Shown: in pieces, positions 58,302 to 64,000 of the stretch
Numbering within the stretch: position 1 is the stretch's first letter
Layout: every line of letters starts with the position of its first letter
Source of the DNA: Daedaleopsis sinensis
Taxonomy: Eukaryota > Basidiomycota > Agaricomycetes > Polyporales > Polyporaceae
Assembly (NCBI GenBank): GCA_033807695.1
Contig: CM066300.1
Span: 2,418,001 to 2,482,000, forward strand
Direction of reading: 5' to 3'
DNA length: 64,000 nt
Program-made: the position numbers and the translations under genes
Notes under the pieces: generated by a model
Database searches by the model: none
Told to the model about the DNA's origin: nothing
Seen by the model: only the letters and a program-made list of their open reading frames with translations

Positions 58302-61300
58302 ATGCCGCGCCTCTCACTGCTACGCGCTGCTATACTGAGCTTTCAGATAGCTACCATACAAGCAGTTACGGTCAACGAGTCTTCCACCTTTTACACCTTC
58401 ACAAACGATCGAATCTCCTACAATGTCTTGAAGAAGAACGGGTACATTCAAAATCTCGTCCTCGATGGCGTGTCTGTCCTGGGGGCCCCCTCAGGCAACG
58501 CAGGGCAGCTATACACAGGTTTCTCCCGAATCCCATGTCTTCCTGCGAGTCTTGAGGCAATAACTCGATCTCTTTCGCAGACTTTCCCTCAGCTGCGTTT
58601 GCGCTATCGGCCACGCCGAACTTGGAATTAATTCAAGGGTCGCAGTATGCAGGAATCATCGTGACCGACAATGACACTCTCACAGGATCGTTGTGAGTGC
58701 TTGTTGATACATGTCGCCTTTGAATTGATTCAGCTCATAGCTCATGTTACCTCCACACGGCTCAGGGTACAGCGATCATGGTTTCTTAGGGACGGAGAAA
58801 CAGGGCTTCACTCGTTTGTTCGCTTGGCCTACCACAACGCAACCGGACCTTCGAAGGGAGCTCTAGGCGAGGTCAGGACTATGTTTCGACCGAATGGTGG
58901 TCCGTGGACCACACTCGTCACAAATGCCGAGCAATGGGTAGGGACTCTTTCTGAAACAGTATCAGTCCACGGCTCATGGACCTGGACACTTAATACAGGC
59001 ACCTATACCCGGTGCAGCAGCGATATCGAAACAAGTTCAAGTTCAGGATGCGTAAGCTCCTGTGGAATATCCAATATCATACAGTTTACTGAAATGAGTT
59101 GCAGCACCTGGTTTCTTGGTTTGACACCGGATGATCCCTACGTTCAACAGGTAAGATCCATCATGATGTGCGTGAAAGACGATCATGCGGTCTAAACAAA
59201 CATACTATAGGAATCTGACTATTGGACGAAGGTAATGCAAGTCTCTTGGTAGTACTAATGGGCTGAACGCTGACGAGTAAGCTAGTACTCTTTCGCTGAT
59301 AACCAGACGAACAAGGCGCACGGCTTGTATGGCTTGAGTGCCGACGGGACTCCTATTGGTGCCTGGTGGGTAGTCAATCAGAAGGACACATTCTTCGGTG
59401 GACCAGTACGTTCCGTTGGTGATACCACACGAATGCTGCCGCTGATTTTACTGCTCAGTTCCACGTAGACTTGATGGTAGACGGTATCATCTAGTACGTA
59501 GCGTGGCAAATGTTACCGGCACGGCGCGGCTCTGACCCCTTTCTCAAGTAACAAGCAGTCAACCAGGTTTGTATAAACTCAAACTTTTTTCCGAGTCGGT
59601 GCTCACCAAGGGAAATATGATTTCATAGCCATGGAGGAGCTACGTACGTTGTTAGCAAGAATACAAACCAGTATGCTGCTTACCATCAATCTTCGTCGTA
59701 GATCGCCCAATATCACGGATGGCTTTGACAGGACATTCGGTCCTCAGGTGAACTTCCATGACTTTGCTCGTCATTCATGTCTCATACTCATCCGTTGACG
59801 TGCCATAGTTTCTCTATCTAAACCGAGGCACGGGTGAAAGGTACGTGGCGATTTCTCTCACTCTTTGCACCGTCAAACGTGGCGGCAGCATGCAGACGCT
59901 CTTGTCTGATGCGGAGAAGTACGCCGACCCCGCATGGAACGCGGAGTTCTACGATGAAATCTCTCCACACGTGAGTAGTTCAAGCGAGATCTCCCTAGAC
60001 TAGCATGCATCAAAGTGACCGTCTCACCAATATTGCTTACTAGGTTGTGGGCTACGTACCTACCTCTGAACGCGGGTCGTTTGCAGCAAATATCGACGTG
60101 CCTCGTAGCGCGAGAGAAGTCGTAGCCATCCTGAGTGCCAACAACGTCCATTTCCAGGTATGTTTGCGCTCTCAGTCAAATGTTCGACCGTCTAAGTAAC
60201 ACGGATGGCCATGTAGGACAGCGCGGCGGACCCTAGTGCGTATCAGTACTGGGTGACAGACGTCCGCAATGGAGACATCGCTCTCGACCGCGTGAAAGCA
60301 GGAACCTACCGCCTGACCATCTCCGCTAGCGGTATGCGATTATACACAATCGACCATCGACGACATGATGACATTTTCTCTCGTAGGTATATTCGGCGAC
60401 TACGTGCAGGACGACGTCGTCATAAGGGCCGGGAAACAAACACACATCAAAGGAACCTGGATTCCCGAATCGGCCGGCACAGAGCTGTGGCGGATCGGTG
60501 TCCCCGACAATAGTGCAGGTTCGTCCCTCTGGCCCTCGAGTACTGGTTGCAGCCATTGAGAGGGAGTCCTATCATTGCAGGTGAATTCAAGAATGGCGTG
60601 GAGCGCGACTTCACCCATCCGAGGCAGCCCTCGAGTGAGCCCAACCCGGCATCGTATGAGCAGAGTTGGCTAACAGGAAACAGAGTATAGGATCTATTGG
60701 GGCGCCTGGGACTTCCCGAATGATTTCCCGGGAGGTGTTAACTTCACGATCGGCAAGAGCGTGGAGAGTCGCGACTGGGTACATCTCGTCCACTAGTACA
60801 AAAAACGGGTTGCTTGACGGCTCAGCACACAGAATTATGTTCAATGGTCTCAGTTTGGGCCCACATACACGCGCAACGACACTGTGACAGGTGCGGCATC
60901 ATGGCAGCCTTAGCGGGGAGCACTAAAGATCGTGGATGATTGACAGACATCAATCGATGGACCATCAACTTTTCTCTGAACCCTCAGACGGCTAGAAAGC
61001 TGAGCGCAAGATCCACAGTAACGTTCACTCTGCAGCTTGCCGCTGCGAAGACCACTGCAGGCAACACGGACTCAAACCAGGGTGCTTGGCCATCTTTCCC
61101 CGTACGTTCTCTCCTCTGGTACACCACGTAGTATACTCATTCAACTTTTATGCCTAGATCAATACCTATGTGAACGATCGAGCCGACCCGCTGGTGTGGA
61201 CGATACAGCCTTACGAGAGTAGCAGTTGCGGCGAACGCTCTGGTGAGCCCAAGTCTATCACCTTTGGCTCGGAAGACACTCAGAACGGTATACCAGCTAT

Positions 61301-61551
61301 CTCGTGCCACCTGCTCTCTCACAAGTTCCGCTTTTCTGGGACGTGGCTTCAAGAAGGGGATAATCGTTTCGTGGTATGTCCTCTGGTCGATAATATCACG
61401 ACGACGCAGCTCTAACCGACTGTTGCAGTTGGAGTTGCCACACGCTGCAGCGGTGGTGAGACTGGGATTTACACAATTTGTCACTTGGTACTAATTTGCC
61501 CTTCTGCAGTATGTTCAGTACGACGCCCTGCGACTAGAACTCCAAGTGTAG
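58302..61551 (+). CDS. Rhamnogalacturonan endolyase (polysaccharide lyase family 4)
   Basis: This secreted lyase cleaves the rhamnose-galacturonate backbone of pectin. MPRLSLLRAAILSFQIATIQ is a signal peptide. The catalytic beta-sandwich starts FTNDRISYNVLKKNGYIQNL and continues FALSATPNLELIQGSQYAG, HSFVRLAYHNATG, GEVRTMFRPNG, KYSFADNQTNKAHGLYGLS, GAWWVVNQKDTFFGGP and FHVDLMVDG. A middle fibronectin-III-like domain follows: RGSFAANIDVPRSAREVVAI, QYWVTDVRNGDIALDRVKAG and TYRLTISASGIFGDYVQDD. The C-terminal carbohydrate-binding-like domain includes WRIGVPDNSAGEFKNG, YRIYWGAWDFPNDFPGGV and LEGDNRFV-type QEGDNRFVLELP, ending YVQYDALRLELQV (stop 61549-61551). At least a dozen introns are required. 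Exon joins around 59220-59830 are the least certain. Confidence 0.88.
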
Positions 61552-61954
61552 CTGGACGTGAGCAAATTGCGATGTTCACGATCTGTGGCATGTGTAGATC
61601 AAGGGTTCCGCCAACGCTATGTATCCAGGATAGCTTGTACTGCGTTACGAGAGAACTTCGGGGTGAATGCAAGTATTGGACAACTATATAAGTACAGGTA
61701 GATGCATTAGATCAAGGCCAGCAAAATTACGTGTACACATGAACAGCAGATGATAGCACAAACGAGAGCAAAAAGCAACAGAAAATCAAGAAGGTACATG
61801 GTCGAGATTCATGTTCTAAATGACGAATCCAAAGATATGATCAGCGCAACGTTCCCCACCACTAGTCCCAAATATCCCTTTCCACCTCAGTGGAGATTTT
61901 GTTCGGCCATGAAGACGTTCCACGTCGTGGTGGCACAAGCTTGACGTTTTCGAC
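61552..61954. other. Convergent spacer
   Basis: It lies between the PL4 and SRA stops and presumably holds two 3' UTRs. Nothing else was recognised. Confidence 0.5.
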
Positions 61955-63500
61955 CTAAAGCTGCGTAGAGACATCAGGCATCGCTTCGTCAGATTCCTTT
62001 TGAGCTTCGGTGGCTGCAGGATCCTCATCAGAGTCGTCACCACCGGCAACTTGTAGAGGTGCTTGGCCGGGGATACGCTAGACGGCGGTCATCGCTCATT
62101 GTAACGGCCGTACAGGTTGTGTACAGCATACGTACCTTCAGCGCAAACTTGCACACCTTGAAGCCATGTGCGTTCAAGCCTTTCTCCATCCAAGCCTATC
62201 GACACAGGTCAGTAGCGCGACCTAACACAACGCCAACCCTCACCTTCTCAACGGTGTAAAGGCCGTCATACCTATACCCTTCCTCAGGTGCATACGGTGA
62301 GTCGAGCTTGAAACCGCGTATGACGCGAACGGGTTTCTTCGTCTCCGAAGACCTCTGTCGTATCCTATGATGAAGCAAAGGCTCAAAACACACTTAGAAA
62401 TGACGCACAAGTAATGCCGCGTTCAAGCTCGTTTGGAAACTCTGATCAGCGCTTTGAGGTGCAGTGCGTAACTAGCTCGAGGACGTCAGCGGAAGACTAG
62501 AGTAGCAGTACAGGAGGCAAGTAACAAACGTTCTTGGGGTTACTCTTCGTTCCATGCAGATCCCGACCCCCTGCCACGGCTTTTCAGCAAGTAGAATACG
62601 TCAACAATGTATGTCTACACACCTGAACCAGTAAAGGTGCTTAATGCTCATCAGCCAGCAGTCTTAAACAATCTCGAGCCTACAACCTGAAATCACTCAC
62701 AATGCGTCTCCCAAATCGACATCGTCCTCATAACCACCAGAGAGCGCAACTGAATAGGCACCCTCTGGACCCGATGAAATCCCGGCCACCCAAGGTCTGG
62801 TGGACAATGGTTAACATTGTCTTTGAGTACACGTACACGTATGCAGACCACTCACGCGTGTATTGCATCCTGGCTGCAGGCCGCTCTGTACAATCCTTGA
62901 GCTGAGGTCACGTCATATATGGTGTTGACAATGAGACGTACCGAGTTTCCCACCATGAGCCAACAGGAACGCCAGGGATCGCGCCGTACGTCTTCCTAAC
63001 CACCCAAATGTTCACATCGAAACCGGGATCCATCAAGCTGATACTCACGGGTCGTGCTTTCTGATTGAAGTGTTGCGGGGCTCTCCTTGTATGCTTGCGC
63101 GCGCACTCACGATACGCGGGAGAGATCGAGCGGCAGCCGCTGCGCTGGCACCGTTGTCGTTGTAGTCGTGAGCCTTGCCTTTGTTTCTCGAGCTCCTGCG
63201 CAGAGCCGAGACATTCCCGGAGTCATCCTCTACTTTCTGGACTTTATTCGGACGTTCCCGATCATCGTCTGCAGTATCGGAGACAGCGTCAACTTGTGGA
63301 ACGACGCGTTTCTTGGTCTTGTTGGGCTTGCGCTTTGTGGCAACCTGCTTCTGCTTCTGAACCAGAGGATTTGAGATGCCCATTGCCAGGAGCATAGCCC
63401 TATTCCTGGCAATATTTTCTAGACGATCCTGTTCGAATTTCGACATCGTTTGACGAGTGGGGAAAGAAGTCAAGATTCTGCGACGCGACTTGACGCCCAT
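61955..63500 (-). CDS. SRA/YDG-domain protein (UHRF1-like SRA without other visible domains)
   Basis: The SRA/YDG domain binds methylated or hydroxymethylated cytosine in UHRF1 and plant SUVH proteins. The frame starts MGVKSRRRILTSFP (63500) or at MSKFEQDRLENIARNRAML (about 63446). A basic low-complexity stretch follows (KPNKTKKRVV, LRRSSRNKGKA). The domain begins KTYGAIPGVPVGSWWETR and continues HAPWVAGISSGPEGAYSVAL, SGGYEDDVDLGDA, GRDLHGTKSNPKN and LRTAPQSADQSFQTSLNAAL. It ends with KPVRVIRGFKLDSPYAPEEG, YRYDGLYTVEKAW and GFKVCKFALKRIPGQ. An acidic tail closes the protein (PDVSTQL, stop 61957-61955). All typical SRA blocks are present. I see no RING, PHD, Tudor or SET domain. About seven introns. 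Confidence 0.87.
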
Positions 63501-63723
63501 CGGTAATATAGAGGGAAACCTGAAGAAGAGGCACGTGATCGCGTTCTATCGCGTAGTAGGATAGTTACCGGTATCAACAACGTAGTACTACTTATGAGGG
63601 CTACCGACGTGAAAATCGAACGCAGAGCGGAAGGCATGTCTACTCCTGTTAAGTCATAACGGAAACTGAATAACTATTCGCATTGATACATTGACTGCAT
63701 TGTGTTACATCATTATGGTAGCG

Positions 63724-64000
63724 CTAGTACGACGGTGTGAACTCCTGGAATCCTAGAAAGTTGTTGGAGATACTCGGCGGCGAGAACGGCCTGGCGTTGA
63801 CACCTTCGTAAGTGGGAATGCGGAATGGATTGTTCTCGAACGGACTCGCGAGGGGGGACAATTGTTGATCGAACAGCATGGGCATAGGCGGTAGCGGACT
63901 AGCAGATCCTCCGCTGGGGCTTCCAACGATCGACGGGTCTCTGCTGCCCCTCTCGTCGGGTCGATCGTGCATATTTTCTGAGAGAAGATGATGAACACTT
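63724..64000 (-). CDS. C-terminal part of unidentified protein (runs off right edge)
   Basis: An open frame reads leftward from the window edge and ends at 63726-63724. The last 80 residues are Pro/Ser-rich (GSASPLPPMPMLFDQQ, ENNPFRIPTYEGVNARPFSP) and end NNFLGFQEFTPSY. It could begin at the Met at 63972 or, more likely, be the last exon of a longer gene (a CTTCTCTCAG acceptor lies just upstream). No family recognised. Confidence 0.5.
   Translation of the reverse strand, partial: SVHHLLSENMHDRPDERGSRDPSIVGSPSGGSASPLPPMPMLFDQQLSPLASPFENNPFRIPTYEGVNARPFSPPSISNNFLGFQEFTPSY

Overview
The window is nuclear DNA from a filamentous basidiomycete, most likely an Agaricomycete of the wood-decay type. 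The grounds are dense genes on both strands, very many short introns (about 50-70 nt) with GT-AG ends, a multi-intron EF-1alpha gene, fungus-type Sec9, Spp1 and INCENP proteins, and secreted polysaccharide lyases and an aspartic protease. No species is claimed. Most genes were read by joining exons by eye, so outer limits and landmark motifs are firmer than every individual splice site.

Layout. 1-4 kb: the 3' part of an alpha/beta hydrolase, a membrane-anchored GNAT acetyltransferase (-) and a dienelactone hydrolase (+). 4-10 kb: EF-1alpha (-), a PAS-kinase-like Ser/Thr kinase (-) and ribosomal protein eL32 (+). 10-16 kb: a MEMO1-like protein (+), a histidine phosphatase (-) and a Stm1/SERBP1-like RGG protein (-). 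16-24 kb: a very long Spp1-like COMPASS PHD protein (+), LSM1 (-), a tRNA-Ser(UGA) with intron (+), complex I subunit NDUFA5 (-) and mitochondrial bL32m (+). 24-33 kb: INCENP (+), a TPR-MYND protein (-), a secreted aspartic protease (+) and the SNARE Sec9 (-). 33-39.7 kb: Mpp10 (-), an amidase (-) and a Sur7/PalI-like membrane protein (+). 41-54.5 kb: an F-box protein (+), two tandem PL8-family polysaccharide lyases (+), ribosomal protein uS3 (-) and a second amidase (+). 54.7-64 kb: a mitochondrial-type 3-ketoacyl-CoA thiolase (-), a repeat-bearing spacer, a PL4 rhamnogalacturonan lyase (+), an SRA/YDG-domain protein (-) and the C-terminus of an unidentified protein (-).

How the genes relate. 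Most are unrelated housekeeping genes: translation and ribosome biogenesis (EF-1alpha, eL32, uS3, Stm1-like, Mpp10), RNA decay, chromatin and mitosis (LSM1, Spp1, SRA, INCENP), mitochondria (NDUFA5, bL32m, thiolase) and secretion (Sec9, Sur7-like). Superimposed is an accessory segment at about 35.8-54.5 kb where two paralogous amidases in opposite orientation flank a tandem duplication of secreted PL8 lyases. With the PL4 lyase and the aspartic protease this gives a small set of extracellular polymer-degrading functions. Two pairs of genes start within about 160 and 290 bp of each other and may share promoters. Three translation genes (EF-1alpha, eL32, uS3) appear to carry an unusually long intron in the 5' leader. 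I saw no transposon, CRISPR array or biosynthetic gene cluster, and no clearly new multi-gene system.
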